64,000 nucleotides of DNA, taken from NCBI RefSeq assembly GCF_002929375.1, contig NZ_PJIP01000003.1, positions 62,001-126,000 on the forward strand. Reading direction: 5' to 3'. The position numbers and the translations under genes were made by a program. Each line of letters begins with the position of its first letter. Positions within the stretch are counted from its first letter, which is position 1. The notes below the pieces were generated by a model that was not told where the DNA came from, ran no database searches, and worked only from the letters and a program-made list of their open reading frames with translations. This document shows, one piece after another, positions 50,203 through 59,360 of this stretch. This DNA comes from Arthrobacter sp. DWC3. Lineage in GTDB: Bacteria > Actinomycetota > Actinomycetes > Actinomycetales > Micrococcaceae.

Positions 50203-51744
50203 ATGGTGACCTACATCGTCCGCCGTCTGGTGACGGCCGTGCTCATCCTGTTCGGCGCGTCCTACGTGGTCTACCAGCTCACGGCCCTCTCGGGCGATCC
50301 GCTCGAGGACCTCAGGGCCAGCAACGCACCGAACCGCGAGCAGCTGATCCAGGCCCGCACGGAACTGCTCGACCTCAACACCCCCGCACCGCTGCGCTAC
50401 TTCGGCTGGCTCGCGGGCGCCGCCAAGTGCCTCGTGCCCTTCGCCGCGACCTGCGACCTCGGCGCGAGCATCCAGGGCGAAGCCGTCACCACGTCCCTCG
50501 TCCGCGCGATGGGCAACACGATCACCCTCGTCACCACGGCCACCGTCCTCGCGATCATCATCGGCATCTCCCTCGGCATCATCACCGCCCTCCGGCAGTA
50601 CAGCGGCCTGGACTACGGCGTGACCTTCATGTCCTTCCTGTTCTTCTCCCTCCCGATCTTCTGGCTCGCCGTCCTGCTCAAGGAGTTCGGGGCCATCGGA
50701 TTCAACAACTTCCTCGCAGATCCGCAGATCCCGGCCTCCACCATCGTCGTCGTCGCCCTCGCCAGCGGCCTCATCTGGGCGCTGTTCGCGAGCGCCTCCT
50801 GGAAACGGAAGGCCATCGCCTTCGTGGTCGGAGCGGCCGTCGCCGCGGCGCTGCTCACCGTCCTCGAGGTCGTCGACTGGTTCACCGACCCCGGCCTCGG
50901 GCCGATCGTCATCCTCGTGACGGGCGTGGCCATCGCGTTCGGGATCGTCCTGCTCACCGCGGGCCTCCGGAACCGCAAGGCCCTGTACGCATCGCTCATC
51001 ATGGTCGCGCTCGGCCTGGTGGCCTACTACGTCGTCAACCCGGTCCTGAACGCGGCGACCGTCTGGATGATCCTCGCCCTCGCGGTCCTGACGGTGCTCG
51101 TGGGCATCGGCGTCGGCTACGCGATGGGCGGCTACGACCGAGGCCAGAGCATGCGGGCCGCCGCGCTGACGGGCCTGCTCATGGGCCTGCTCATCGTGGT
51201 GGACCGCTTCCTGGTCACCTGGCCCGCCTACGTCGGCAACCCGCGCGTGCGCGGCCGGCCGATCGCCACGGTGGGAGCCGAGACGCCGGGGCTCGAGGGG
51301 ACGTTCTGGATCACCGGCCTGGACACGTTCACGCACCTGCTGCTGCCGACGATCGCCCTGCTGCTCGCATCGCTCGCCGGCTACAGCCGCTACTCCCGCG
51401 CCTCGATGCTGGAGATCATGAACATGGACTTCATCAGGACCGCGCGGGCCAAGGGCCTCAGCGAGCGCACCGTGGTCATGCGGCACGCCTTCCGCAACGC
51501 GCTGATCCCGCTCGCCACCCTCGTGGCCTTCGACATCGGGGCGCTCATCGGCGGGGCCATCATCACGGAGCAGGTCTTCGCCTTCTCCGGTATGGGGCAG
51601 CTCTTCGTCCAGGCCCTGCAGCGCACCGACCCCGACCCGATCATGGGCTTCTTCCTCGTGGCCGGCATCCTCGCGCTGGTCTTCAACCTGGTGGCCGACG
51701 TCGCGTACTCGTTCCTCGATCCTCGCGTAAGGGTGAAAGCATGA
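50203..51744 (+). CDS. Peptide ABC importer permease (DppB-like) with extra membrane segments, system 1
   Basis: A 513-residue permease, about 180 residues longer than usual DppB proteins (about 310-340). It begins in the normal way (YIVRRLVTAVLILFGASYVVYQL) and ends with the regular EAA loop (RASMLEIMNMDFIRTARAKG) and IIGGAIITEQVFAFSGMGQL-like GGAIITEQVFAFSGMGQLF. Between residues about 185 and 370 lies an insert with roughly six additional hydrophobic helices, e.g. AIAFVVGAAVAAALLTVLEV and TVWMILALAVLTVLVGIGV. ATG 50203 has GAGG about nine bases upstream. Its stop overlaps the next permease by four bases. Confidence 0.88.
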   Translation: MVTYIVRRLVTAVLILFGASYVVYQLTALSGDPLEDLRASNAPNREQLIQARTELLDLNTPAPLRYFGWLAGAAKCLVPFAATCDLGASIQGEAVTTSLVRAMGNTITLVTTATVLAIIIGISLGIITALRQYSGLDYGVTFMSFLFFSLPIFWLAVLLKEFGAIGFNNFLADPQIPASTIVVVALASGLIWALFASASWKRKAIAFVVGAAVAAALLTVLEVVDWFTDPGLGPIVILVTGVAIAFGIVLLTAGLRNRKALYASLIMVALGLVAYYVVNPVLNAATVWMILALAVLTVLVGIGVGYAMGGYDRGQSMRAAALTGLLMGLLIVVDRFLVTWPAYVGNPRVRGRPIATVGAETPGLEGTFWITGLDTFTHLLLPTIALLLASLAGYSRYSRASMLEIMNMDFIRTARAKGLSERTVVMRHAFRNALIPLATLVAFDIGALIGGAIITEQVFAFSGMGQLFVQALQRTDPDPIMGFFLVAGILALVFNLVADVAYSFLDPRVRVKA

Positions 51745-52769
51745 GCACTCAGACCCCCGCCGATGTGCCCGGCCAGACCGAGACCGTTCCCGGACCCGTG
51801 CCACCCGCCCCCGAGATCGAGGCGCCGGGACTGTCGCAGGGGCAGATCGTCCGCCGGAAGTTCTTCGACAACACCGCGGCCATCATCAGCCTCGTCGTGT
51901 TCGTCGTCGTCTTCCTCCTGGCCTTCACATCGGTGGGCTTCGCCGGTATCCCCGGCTGGTGGAAGTACAACCACACGGAGTTCGTGCCGTTGCTGGGTGA
52001 CGGCGCGCCGACGGTCACGGGCCCGTTCAGCTGGGGTGAGCACCCGTTCGGGCAGGACTCCATCGGCCGCGACTACTTCGCCATGACCATGCGAGGGGCG
52101 CAGAACTCGCTCCTCATCATGTTCATCATCGGAGCACTCGCCGGCCTCACCGGTGTCGTCGTCGGGGCCTGCTCCGGCTACTTCCGCGGCTGGACCGAGG
52201 CCGTGCTGATGCGCTTCACGGACATCGTCATCATCATCCCCGTGGTCCTGGCCGCGGCCACCCTCGGGGAGTCCGTCAACCGGTTCGTGGGGAGCGGCGC
52301 GCAGGTCTGGCTGCTCGGCGTCTTCCTCGGGCTCGTGCTCTGGACCGGTCTCGCGCGCCTGGTCCGGGGCGAGTTCCTCTCACTGCGCGAACGCGAGTTC
52401 GTGGACGCCGCGAAGATCGCGGGCGCCTCCAACACGCGCATCATCTTCAAGCACATCCTCCCGAACGCGGTGGGCGTCATCATCGTCAACACCACGCTCC
52501 TCATGTCCGCCGCGATCCTGCTCGAGACGGCGCTGAGCTACATCGGCTTCGGCGTGAAGGCCCCGGACGTGTCCCTCGGCCTGATCATCAGCCAGAACCA
52601 GGAGGCCTTCCAGACGCGGCCGTGGCTCTTCTGGTTCCCCGGCCTGTTCATCGTGCTCATCTGCCTGTGCATCAACTTCATCGGCGACGGCCTGCGCGAC
52701 GCCTTCGACCCGCGGCAGAAGAAGTTCAATGCCGGCCGGGCGAAGGACGCAGGGAAGCCTGCCGCGTGA
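51741..52769 (+). CDS. Peptide ABC importer permease (DppC-like), system 1
   Basis: A 342-residue permease starting at ATG 51741 with a four-base overlap to the preceding stop. A Pro-rich soluble N-terminus (about 35 residues) leads into the first helix (IISLVVFVVVFLLAFTSV). The extracytoplasmic HPFGQDSIGRDYF is the hallmark of DppC/OppC, and the EAA loop reads REREFVDAAKIAGASNTRII. It ends ...DGLRDAFDPRQKK, also standard. The next gene on this strand is the ATPase at 53488, but a gene on the other strand intervenes. Confidence 0.92.
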   Translation: MSTQTPADVPGQTETVPGPVPPAPEIEAPGLSQGQIVRRKFFDNTAAIISLVVFVVVFLLAFTSVGFAGIPGWWKYNHTEFVPLLGDGAPTVTGPFSWGEHPFGQDSIGRDYFAMTMRGAQNSLLIMFIIGALAGLTGVVVGACSGYFRGWTEAVLMRFTDIVIIIPVVLAAATLGESVNRFVGSGAQVWLLGVFLGLVLWTGLARLVRGEFLSLREREFVDAAKIAGASNTRIIFKHILPNAVGVIIVNTTLLMSAAILLETALSYIGFGVKAPDVSLGLIISQNQEAFQTRPWLFWFPGLFIVLICLCINFIGDGLRDAFDPRQKKFNAGRAKDAGKPAA

Positions 52770-52777
52770 GCGAGTCC

Positions 52778-53398
52778 CTAGGAACCGATGCCGGCCACCG
52801 CGGCACCCGCCACCAGCACCACCGCACCGATGATCTGCGCCGCGTTCCAGGTGCGGTGGACACGGGCGGGGGAGTCGACGTCGACGGCGCCGGCTTCGAC
52901 GAGGTCCTGCCAGCGCGACCTCACCAGGTAGGCGGCGTACCCCGAGTCGGTGTTCTTCAGGTCTCCCGGGCGGATGGATCCACCGGGCCCGTAGCTCGTG
53001 GACGGCAGGTTGGTCACGTGCTCGGGCTTCCCCGCGTGCGTCCCCCACACGCCGGGAGCGGGAGCCGCCCAGGCCGTGAAGGCGCCCGACGGCGTGACCA
53101 GCTGCAGGGCGTACTTGGTGTCGACGTCGATCAGCGCGGACCAGGGGACCCGGACGGTGGTGAGCGGGTTGCGCACCGTGACGGCGTCCTCCGCGACCTC
53201 CACTGCGGGGTACCAGAACAGCCACCAGCCCGCGTAGGCGACACCCAGCAGCGGCCAGGCGTGGAGCAGGCCGGCGGGGCCCTCCGTCGCGACGACGGAG
53301 GCCAGGCCTCCCAGCGCGACGAGCACCGCGGCCCCCGTGAACCAGACGCCGGTGCGTGGCCTGAAGACGCTGGCCCCGGCAACCCTCGAGCTTTCCAT
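52778..53398 (-). CDS. PH-domain membrane protein
   Basis: A 206-residue protein read leftward. Two N-terminal helices (about 18-34 and 38-56, GVWFTGAAVLVALGGLASVV and AWPLLGVAYAGWWLFWYPA) precede a bacterial PH-like domain (AVEVAEDAVTVRNPLTTVRV, then WSALIDVDTKYALQLVTPSG). A third helix (about 187-203) ends the protein. The function is unknown. ATG 53398 has GGAG four bases upstream. It sits antiparallel inside the peptide-transport operon, with its stop only eight bases from the DppC-like stop, so transcripts from both sides must meet here. Confidence 0.78.
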   Translation of the reverse strand: MESSRVAGASVFRPRTGVWFTGAAVLVALGGLASVVATEGPAGLLHAWPLLGVAYAGWWLFWYPAVEVAEDAVTVRNPLTTVRVPWSALIDVDTKYALQLVTPSGAFTAWAAPAPGVWGTHAGKPEHVTNLPSTSYGPGGSIRPGDLKNTDSGYAAYLVRSRWQDLVEAGAVDVDSPARVHRTWNAAQIIGAVVLVAGAAVAGIGS

Positions 53399-53487
53399 GG
53401 CTCCATGATCGCAGGACCGCACCCGCACGCATCCCGTCAGGAGCCCACGTGCAGCCGCGCGGCCTCCACCACCCAAGAGGACCCTTC

Positions 53488-55353
53488 ATGAGCACCCAGG
53501 TCATCGGCGGCACGGGCGGCAACGACGACGGCGGGCGGCGCGGCGACCACGGGGGCACCGGCTCGGACGGGACCGCCTACCAGGGGCCCGTGCTGGAGGT
53601 GCGGAATCTCTGCGTGGACTTCGGCGTGGACAAGCGGTGGGTGCCGGCAGCCATCGACCTCAGCTACGAGGTCCGGGCCGGTGAGGTGCTCGCGATCGTG
53701 GGTGAATCGGGGTCCGGCAAGAGCGCGAGCTCCATGTCACTGCTGGGGCTGCTGCCCTCGAACAGCCGCGTCACGGGCGAGGTGCTGCTCAACGGTCAAT
53801 CAGTCCTCACCATGCCTCCGGCGAGGCTGCGGGAGGTGCGTGGCAACGACGTCGCCGTCATCTTCCAGGAGCCCATGACGGCGCTGAATCCCGTCTACAC
53901 GGTGGGCTTCCAGATCGTCGAGACGCTGCGCCTGCACAACGAGATCTCGCCGGACGAGGCCCGGCAGCGCGCCCTGCGCCTGCTGCAGATGGTCGAACTG
54001 CCGGACCCGGAGAAGGCGTTCAGGTCCTACCCGCACCAGCTCTCCGGCGGGCAGCGGCAGCGCGCCATGATCGCGCAGTCGCTGTCCTGCGACCCGAAGC
54101 TCCTGATCGCCGACGAGCCCACGACGGCCCTCGACGTCACCGTGCAGGCCGAGATCCTCGACCTGATGCGCAATCTGCGGAACCAGCTCAACAGTGCGAT
54201 CGTCCTGATCACGCACGACATGGGCGTGGTGGCGGACCTGGCCGACCGCATCGCCGTCATGCGGAAGGGGCGGATCGTGGAGACCGGCACCGCGGACCAG
54301 ATCTTCAACCACCCGCAGCACGAGTACACCAGGGCGCTCCTGGCGGCCGTCCCGCACCTGGGCCAGGGGGACGGCGACGACGAGGTCGACATCACGGCCG
54401 CGCTCGCCGCGGCCACGCACACCGAGCTGCAGACGGTGGACCACGACGAGCTGGAGCGCCGCGAACGCGACGTCCTCGCGCAGCTCGCCGGGGAGCACAC
54501 GACGGCGCCGCGCACCGGGGATCCCGTCCTGGAGCTCGTGGACGTGGCCATCGAGTACCCCAGACAGGGTCGCGTCCCGGCCTTCCGCGCCGTCGAGGGA
54601 GCGAACCTCACCGTCCACCCCGGGCAGGTCATCGGGCTCGTGGGCGAGTCCGGATCGGGGAAGACGACCATCGGCCGCGCCGCCGTGGGGCTGCTGCCCG
54701 TCGCGCAGGGCTCCCTCCGGGTCGTGGGCACGGACATCTCGGGGTTCCGGCCCAGTTCCCGCGAGCTCGTGAAGGTGCGCCGCCACATCGGCATGGTGTT
54801 CCAGGACCCGTCGTCGTCGCTGAATCCGCGGCTGCCGATCGGCGAGAGCATCGGCGAACCGATGCTGCTCGCGGGCGAGGCCAAGGGAAGCGCGCTGCAG
54901 AAGCGTATCGAGATGCTGCTCGACCAGGTGGAACTGCCGCGTTCCTACCGGAACCGCTATCCGCACGAGCTGTCGGGCGGGCAGAAGCAGCGTGTCGGGA
55001 TCGCCCGGGCACTGTCCCTGAAGCCGAAGCTCATGGTCGCGGACGAGCCGACGTCCGCCCTGGACGTGTCGGTCCAGGCGAGGGTGCTCGAACTCTTCCA
55101 GAACCTGCAGCGCGAGCTCGGCTTCGCCTGCCTGTTCGTCACGCACGACCTCGCCGTGGTGGACGTGCTGGCGGACTACATCTGCGTGATGAAGCGCGGG
55201 CGCATCGTGGAGCAGGGATCGCGGGACCAGATCCTGAGAAGCCCCCGGGATCCCTACACCCAGCGCCTGCTGGCCGCCGTGCCGCTGCCGGACCCGGCGC
55301 TGCAGCGCGAGCGGCGCGAGCTGAGGGCCAAACTGCTCGCCTCCACCGATTGA
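53488..55353 (+). CDS. Peptide ABC importer fused double ATPase (DppD-DppF), system 1
   Basis: A 621-residue protein holding two full ATPase domains in one chain. Domain one (about 30-300): Walker A GESGSGKSAS, signature LSGGQRQR, Walker B LLIADEPTTALD, switch HDMGVV. Domain two (about 350-610): Walker A GESGSGKTTIG, signature LSGGQKQR, Walker B LMVADEPTSALD, switch HDLAVV. Both also carry the conserved FQEPMTALNP or FQDPSSSLNP Q-loop and a peptide-transporter tail (HEYTRALLAAVP, DPYTQRLLAAVPLP). ATG 53488 follows AGAGGA. It powers the two permeases upstream, despite the intervening PH-domain gene; it needs its own promoter or read-through. Confidence 0.92.
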   Translation: MSTQVIGGTGGNDDGGRRGDHGGTGSDGTAYQGPVLEVRNLCVDFGVDKRWVPAAIDLSYEVRAGEVLAIVGESGSGKSASSMSLLGLLPSNSRVTGEVLLNGQSVLTMPPARLREVRGNDVAVIFQEPMTALNPVYTVGFQIVETLRLHNEISPDEARQRALRLLQMVELPDPEKAFRSYPHQLSGGQRQRAMIAQSLSCDPKLLIADEPTTALDVTVQAEILDLMRNLRNQLNSAIVLITHDMGVVADLADRIAVMRKGRIVETGTADQIFNHPQHEYTRALLAAVPHLGQGDGDDEVDITAALAAATHTELQTVDHDELERRERDVLAQLAGEHTTAPRTGDPVLELVDVAIEYPRQGRVPAFRAVEGANLTVHPGQVIGLVGESGSGKTTIGRAAVGLLPVAQGSLRVVGTDISGFRPSSRELVKVRRHIGMVFQDPSSSLNPRLPIGESIGEPMLLAGEAKGSALQKRIEMLLDQVELPRSYRNRYPHELSGGQKQRVGIARALSLKPKLMVADEPTSALDVSVQARVLELFQNLQRELGFACLFVTHDLAVVDVLADYICVMKRGRIVEQGSRDQILRSPRDPYTQRLLAAVPLPDPALQRERRELRAKLLASTD

Positions 55354-55517
55354 CCGCCTTTCCCGGAGGGCCCCGCCGCGCCTGTACAGTGCTCGAGGGT
55401 CTCTCCTGACTTTCGTTATGAAAGCGTGATGGACCGCCCGGGGCTGCGCTGGCCTGCGGAAACGGGTGGAGCCGCGCCGAAGCTGACTGTCGGCTGGGAG
55501 CCGTTGTATACAGGATG

Positions 55518-55547
55518 TTCAACGAAGCAACGGAACGGGCATATGAT
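55518..55547 (+). promoter_or_regulatory. Promoter of the second peptide ABC operon
   Basis: TTCAAC (55518-55523) and TATGAT (55542-55547) with an 18-base spacer. The region is more AT-rich than its surroundings. The leader would be about 80 bases. The remaining part of the 282-base gap holds nothing else I can name. Confidence 0.6.
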
Positions 55548-55635
55548 CTTCCGGTGTGAGTTGGCTCTCGCTGTCTGCGGAGCAACTATCCCGGCTTGAA
55601 TCAGCGCCGGATCGACCCAATAACTAGGAGGCGGA

Positions 55636-57282
55636 ATGCGTTTCACGCGCACTTCCAAGATGCTCAGCGTCGCGGCCCTCGCCGCGCTGTCACTCAGCGC
55701 ATGCGGTGGCGGAAGCTCTGAGTCCGGCACCACCAGCGGTACCACCGGCAGCACGGATGCGGTCATCGTCGTCGATGGCTCCGAGCCCCAGAACCCGCTG
55801 ATCCCCACCAGCACTAACGAGGTGGGCGGCGGAGAGATCCTCGACCTGATCTTCGCCGGTCTGGTCAGCTACGACGCCGACGGCAAGCCCCAGAACGAGA
55901 TGGCCGAGTCCATCGAGACCGAGGATGCCCAGAACTACACGATCAAGCTCAAGGAAGGCAAGACCTTCTCCAACGGTGACCCCGTCACCGCGAGTTCCTT
56001 CGTGAACGCCTGGAACTACGGTGCCGCCGCGAAGAACGCGCAGCTCGCCAGCTACTTCTTCGAGAGCATCGAGGGCTACGACGAGGCCAGCGCCGAGGGC
56101 TCCACCGTGGAGACCATGAGCGGCCTCACCGTCGTCGACGACACGACGTTCACCGTCAAGCTGTCGCAGCCGGAATCCGACTGGCCGCTGCGCCTCGGCT
56201 ACAGCGCCTTCTTCCCGCTGCCCGACTCCGCCCTCGAGGATCCCGCCGCGTTCGGCGAGAACCCGATCGGCAACGGTCCCTACAAGTTCGCCTCCGAGGG
56301 TGCCTGGCAGCACAACCAGCAGATCGAACTCGTGCCGAACGAGGAGTACGAGGGCCCCCAGGCCGCGCAGAACGCCGGTGTGACGTTCAAGATCTACCAG
56401 AACGACACCACGGCCTATCAGGACCTGATCTCGGACAACTTGGACGTCCTCAAGACGATCCCGACGAGCGACATCAAGAACTTCAAGAACGACCTCGGCG
56501 AGCGCTCCATCGAATCGCCCTACGCGGGCAACCAGACCATCGCCATCCCCTACTACCTCCCGAACTGGGACGGGGAGGCCGGCAAGCTCCGCCGCCAGGC
56601 GCTCTCGATGGCGATCAACCGTGACGAGATCACCGAGGTCATCTTCAACAACGGCCGCACGCCCGCGAAGGACTTCACGGCGCCCGTCCTCGACGGCTAC
56701 GACGAGAACCTGCCCGGCAGCGAGAACCTCGAGTACAACCCGGACGAGGCCAAGAAGCTCTGGGCCGAGGCCGAGAAGCTCGAGCCCTACGACGAGTCGC
56801 AGCCCCTGACCATCGGCTACAACGCGGACAAGGGCGACCACAAGACGTGGGTCGAGGCCGTGGTGAACAACATCAAGAACAACCTCGGCATCGAGATCTC
56901 GGGCAAGCCCTACGCCACGTTCAAGGAAGCCCGTACGGAAGCCACGGAGGAGACCCTCACCGGTGCCCTCCGTGCCGGCTGGCAGGCCGACTACCCGTCG
57001 CTGTACAACTTCCTCGGACCCATCTACGCCACCGGCGCCGGGTCCAACGATGCCCGCTACAGCAACCCCGAGTTCGACCAGCAGCTGACCGACGGACTCG
57101 CCGCCAGCTCCGTCGAGGAAGGCAACGAGGCCATGAACAAGGCCCAGGAGCAGCTCCTCGAGGACCTCCCGGCCATCCCGCTGTGGTACCAGGTCGCCCA
57201 GGGCGGCTGGAGCAACAACGTGGACAACGTCGAGTTCGGCTGGAACGGTGTTCCGCTCTACTACGCCATCACCGGCAAGTAA
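55636..57282 (+). CDS. Oligopeptide ABC importer, substrate-binding lipoprotein (OppA-like), system 2
   Basis: A 548-residue family 5 lipoprotein; the signal peptide ends SLSAC with C23, followed by a Gly/Ser/Thr linker. Landmarks: PQNPLIPTSTNEVGGGEILD, then TFSNGDPVTASSFVNAWNYG, and NPIGNGPYKFASEGAWQHNQ, typical of OppA-like proteins, then the C-terminal DLPAIPLWYQVAQGGWS. The signal peptide resembles that of binding protein 1, but the mature parts differ strongly, so the two systems should take different ligands. ATG 55636 has AGGAGG four to nine bases upstream. An intercistronic terminator follows. Confidence 0.92.
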   Translation: MRFTRTSKMLSVAALAALSLSACGGGSSESGTTSGTTGSTDAVIVVDGSEPQNPLIPTSTNEVGGGEILDLIFAGLVSYDADGKPQNEMAESIETEDAQNYTIKLKEGKTFSNGDPVTASSFVNAWNYGAAAKNAQLASYFFESIEGYDEASAEGSTVETMSGLTVVDDTTFTVKLSQPESDWPLRLGYSAFFPLPDSALEDPAAFGENPIGNGPYKFASEGAWQHNQQIELVPNEEYEGPQAAQNAGVTFKIYQNDTTAYQDLISDNLDVLKTIPTSDIKNFKNDLGERSIESPYAGNQTIAIPYYLPNWDGEAGKLRRQALSMAINRDEITEVIFNNGRTPAKDFTAPVLDGYDENLPGSENLEYNPDEAKKLWAEAEKLEPYDESQPLTIGYNADKGDHKTWVEAVVNNIKNNLGIEISGKPYATFKEARTEATEETLTGALRAGWQADYPSLYNFLGPIYATGAGSNDARYSNPEFDQQLTDGLAASSVEEGNEAMNKAQEQLLEDLPAIPLWYQVAQGGWSNNVDNVEFGWNGVPLYYAITGK

Positions 57283-57296
57283 CCCCTAGCGGTCCC

Positions 57297-57329
57297 GGGG
57301 CCCGCCCGGCACGCCGGCGGGCCCCTTTT
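57297..57329 (+). terminator. Intercistronic Rho-independent hairpin after OppA-like gene
   Basis: GGGGCCCGCC (57297-57306) pairs with GGCGGGCCCC (57316-57325), followed by TTTT. A full terminator inside the operon, so permease expression depends on read-through. Confidence 0.75.
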
Positions 57330-57359
57330 CCGTGCTCCAACGAAAAGGTTCAACACCTC

Positions 57360-57419
57360 ATGAGCAACCCCTCACTGCGTCCCGTCCGGACGCATGCCGC
57401 ACCGGGAGGTGCGCACTGA
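57360..57419 (+). CDS. Short leader-type open frame coupled to the permease gene
   Basis: A 19-codon frame (MSNPSLRPVRTHAAPGGAH) begins at ATG 57360, with AAAAGG about 11 bases upstream, and ends in a TGA that shares its A with the permease ATG (TGATG at 57417-57421). The permease's own ribosome binding site, GGGAGGTG, is inside the small frame. This could be a translational-coupling leader, or simply a chance frame. No protein homology is expected at this size. Confidence 0.35.
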   Translation: MSNPSLRPVRTHAAPGGAH

Positions 57420-58345
57420 TGGTCTGGTACATCGTCCGACGCTTCCTGCAGCTGATCCCCGTCTTCCTCGGCGCCACGCTACTGGTGTACTTCCTCGTCT
57501 TCAGCCTCCCCGGCGACGCCACCGCGGCCATCTGCGGTGAGCGCGGCTGCACGCCCGCCGTCGTCGCGGGCCTCCGTGAGCAGTACAACCTGGACCAGCC
57601 CTTTTGGATCCAGTACCTGCTGTACCTCAAGGGCGTGCTGACGTTCGATCTCGGCACCAATTTCTCGGGCCGCCCGATCGCCACCATCATCGCCGAGGTC
57701 TTCCCGACCACCGCGAAGCTCGCCATCATGGCCCTCGTCATCGAAGCCGTCTTCGGCATCGTGTTCGGCCTCATCGCGGGCCTGCGCAAGGGCAGGATCT
57801 TCGACTCCTCCGTCCTGGTGCTGTCCCTGATCGTCATCGCGGTGCCCATCTTCGTGCTCGGCTTCCTGATGCAGTTCCTCATCGGCGTCAAGCTGCAGTG
57901 GACCAACCCGACGGTGAGCGGCGACGCCACCTTCACGGAGCTCCTGCTCCCCGCCGTGGTCCTCGGGCTGGTGTCCTTCGCCTACGTGCTGCGCTTGACC
58001 CGCACGAGCATCATCGAGAACGTGAACGCGGACTACGTGCGTACGGCGACGGCCAAGGGCCTCAGTCGCCGGCGCGTCGTCGTCGTGCACGTCCTCCGCA
58101 ACTCGCTGATCCCCGTCGTGACCTTCCTCGGCGCCGACCTCGGCGCCCTCATGGGCGGCGCGATCGTCACCGAGGGCATCTTCAACGTCAACGGGGTCGG
58201 CAACACCCTCTACCGCGCCGTGCTCAACGGTGACGGACCGATGGTCGTCTCGATCGTCACGTTCCTGATCCTCATCTTCTGCCTGGCGAACCTGCTGGTG
58301 GATCTCCTGTACGCGTGGCTGGACCCAAGGATTCGATATGCCTGA
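57419..58345 (+). CDS. Oligopeptide ABC importer permease (OppB-like), system 2
   Basis: A 308-residue permease of normal length. It begins WYIVRRFLQLIPVFLGATLL, with the family's R-R-x-x-Q-x-I-P, then VYFLVFSLPGDATAAICGER. The EAA loop reads ENVNADYVRTATAKGLSRRR, followed by RNSLIPVVTFLGADLGALMG and GGAIVTEGIFNVNGVGNTLY. It lacks the insert seen in the system 1 counterpart. The start ATG has GGGAGGTG about eight bases upstream. The stop is inside the next gene, an eight-base overlap. Confidence 0.93.
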   Translation: MVWYIVRRFLQLIPVFLGATLLVYFLVFSLPGDATAAICGERGCTPAVVAGLREQYNLDQPFWIQYLLYLKGVLTFDLGTNFSGRPIATIIAEVFPTTAKLAIMALVIEAVFGIVFGLIAGLRKGRIFDSSVLVLSLIVIAVPIFVLGFLMQFLIGVKLQWTNPTVSGDATFTELLLPAVVLGLVSFAYVLRLTRTSIIENVNADYVRTATAKGLSRRRVVVVHVLRNSLIPVVTFLGADLGALMGGAIVTEGIFNVNGVGNTLYRAVLNGDGPMVVSIVTFLILIFCLANLLVDLLYAWLDPRIRYA

Positions 58346-59360
58346 ACCAACGTCATCGCCCGTCGAGGCACCCGCCCCGACCGTGGCACCCACCCCCGTG
58401 GCCCGTACCAAGCGCTCCGCCTACCCGATCGAGCACTTCGTCGCGGACCTCGACGAGACGCCTGTCCGCGCCACGGACAGCGCCGTGTCCGACGCCGCGC
58501 CCCGCAGCCTCTGGGGCGAGGCATGGCGCAGCCTGCGCAAGCAGCCGCTGTTCATCATCAGCGCCATCCTGATCCTCGCCGTCATCTTCGTGGCCCTGTT
58601 CCCCGGACTGTTCACCAACGAGCCGCCGAACGAGAACTGCCTGCTCGAGAACTCCGACGGCGGTCCGGCACCCGGCCACCCGCTGGGCTTCACCGTCCAG
58701 GGCTGCGACATCCTCTCCCGCGTGGTGCACGGCACGCAGTCCTCGCTGACCGTGGGCCTGTTCGCCACGCTCGGCGTGGTGCTGATCGGCGGCCTCATCG
58801 GCGCGCTGGCCGGCTTCTTCGGCGGCTGGATCGACGCCGTGCTCGCCCGTATCGGTGACATCTTCTTCGCGCTCCCGCTGATCCTCGGCGCCATCGTGGT
58901 GGTGCAGCTGCCCGTGTTCCAGCAGAACCGGAACGTGTGGACGCTCGTGGTCATCCTCGTGGCCTTCGGCTGGCCGCAGATAGCCCGGATCACCCGGGCC
59001 GCGGTGATCGAGGTCCGCAACGCGGACTTCGTGACGGCGGCGCGCTCACTCGGGGTGTCCCCGCTGGGCGCCCTCGTCAAGCACGTCATCCCGAACGCGC
59101 TCGCGCCCGTCATCGTCATCGCGACGATCTCGCTCGGCACGTTCATCGTGGCGGAGTCGACGCTGTCCTTCCTCGGCATCGGGCTGCCGCCCGAGGTCAT
59201 GTCGTGGGGCAATGACATCTTCTCGGCCAAGCCCTCGCTGCGCAGCAACCCGATGGCGATCTTCTGGCCCGGCCTCGCCCTGTCGATCACCGTTCTGAGC
59301 TTCATCATGCTGGGCGACGCCCTGCGTGACGCTCTCGATCCGAAGGCACGCAAACGATGA
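58338..59360 (+). CDS. Oligopeptide ABC importer permease (OppC-like), system 2
   Basis: A 340-residue permease with a Pro/Thr-rich soluble N-terminus of about 65 residues (longer than usual), then the first helix LFIISAILILAVIFVALFPG. HPLGFTVQGCDILSRVVHGT takes the place of the family's H-x-x-G-T-D-x-x-G-R-D; Gly-Cys-Asp replaces Gly-Thr-Asp. The EAA loop reads EVRNADFVTAARSLGVSPLG and the end LGDALRDALDPKARKR is standard. It overlaps the preceding gene by eight bases and the next by four. Confidence 0.93.
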   Translation: MPEPTSSPVEAPAPTVAPTPVARTKRSAYPIEHFVADLDETPVRATDSAVSDAAPRSLWGEAWRSLRKQPLFIISAILILAVIFVALFPGLFTNEPPNENCLLENSDGGPAPGHPLGFTVQGCDILSRVVHGTQSSLTVGLFATLGVVLIGGLIGALAGFFGGWIDAVLARIGDIFFALPLILGAIVVVQLPVFQQNRNVWTLVVILVAFGWPQIARITRAAVIEVRNADFVTAARSLGVSPLGALVKHVIPNALAPVIVIATISLGTFIVAESTLSFLGIGLPPEVMSWGNDIFSAKPSLRSNPMAIFWPGLALSITVLSFIMLGDALRDALDPKARKR

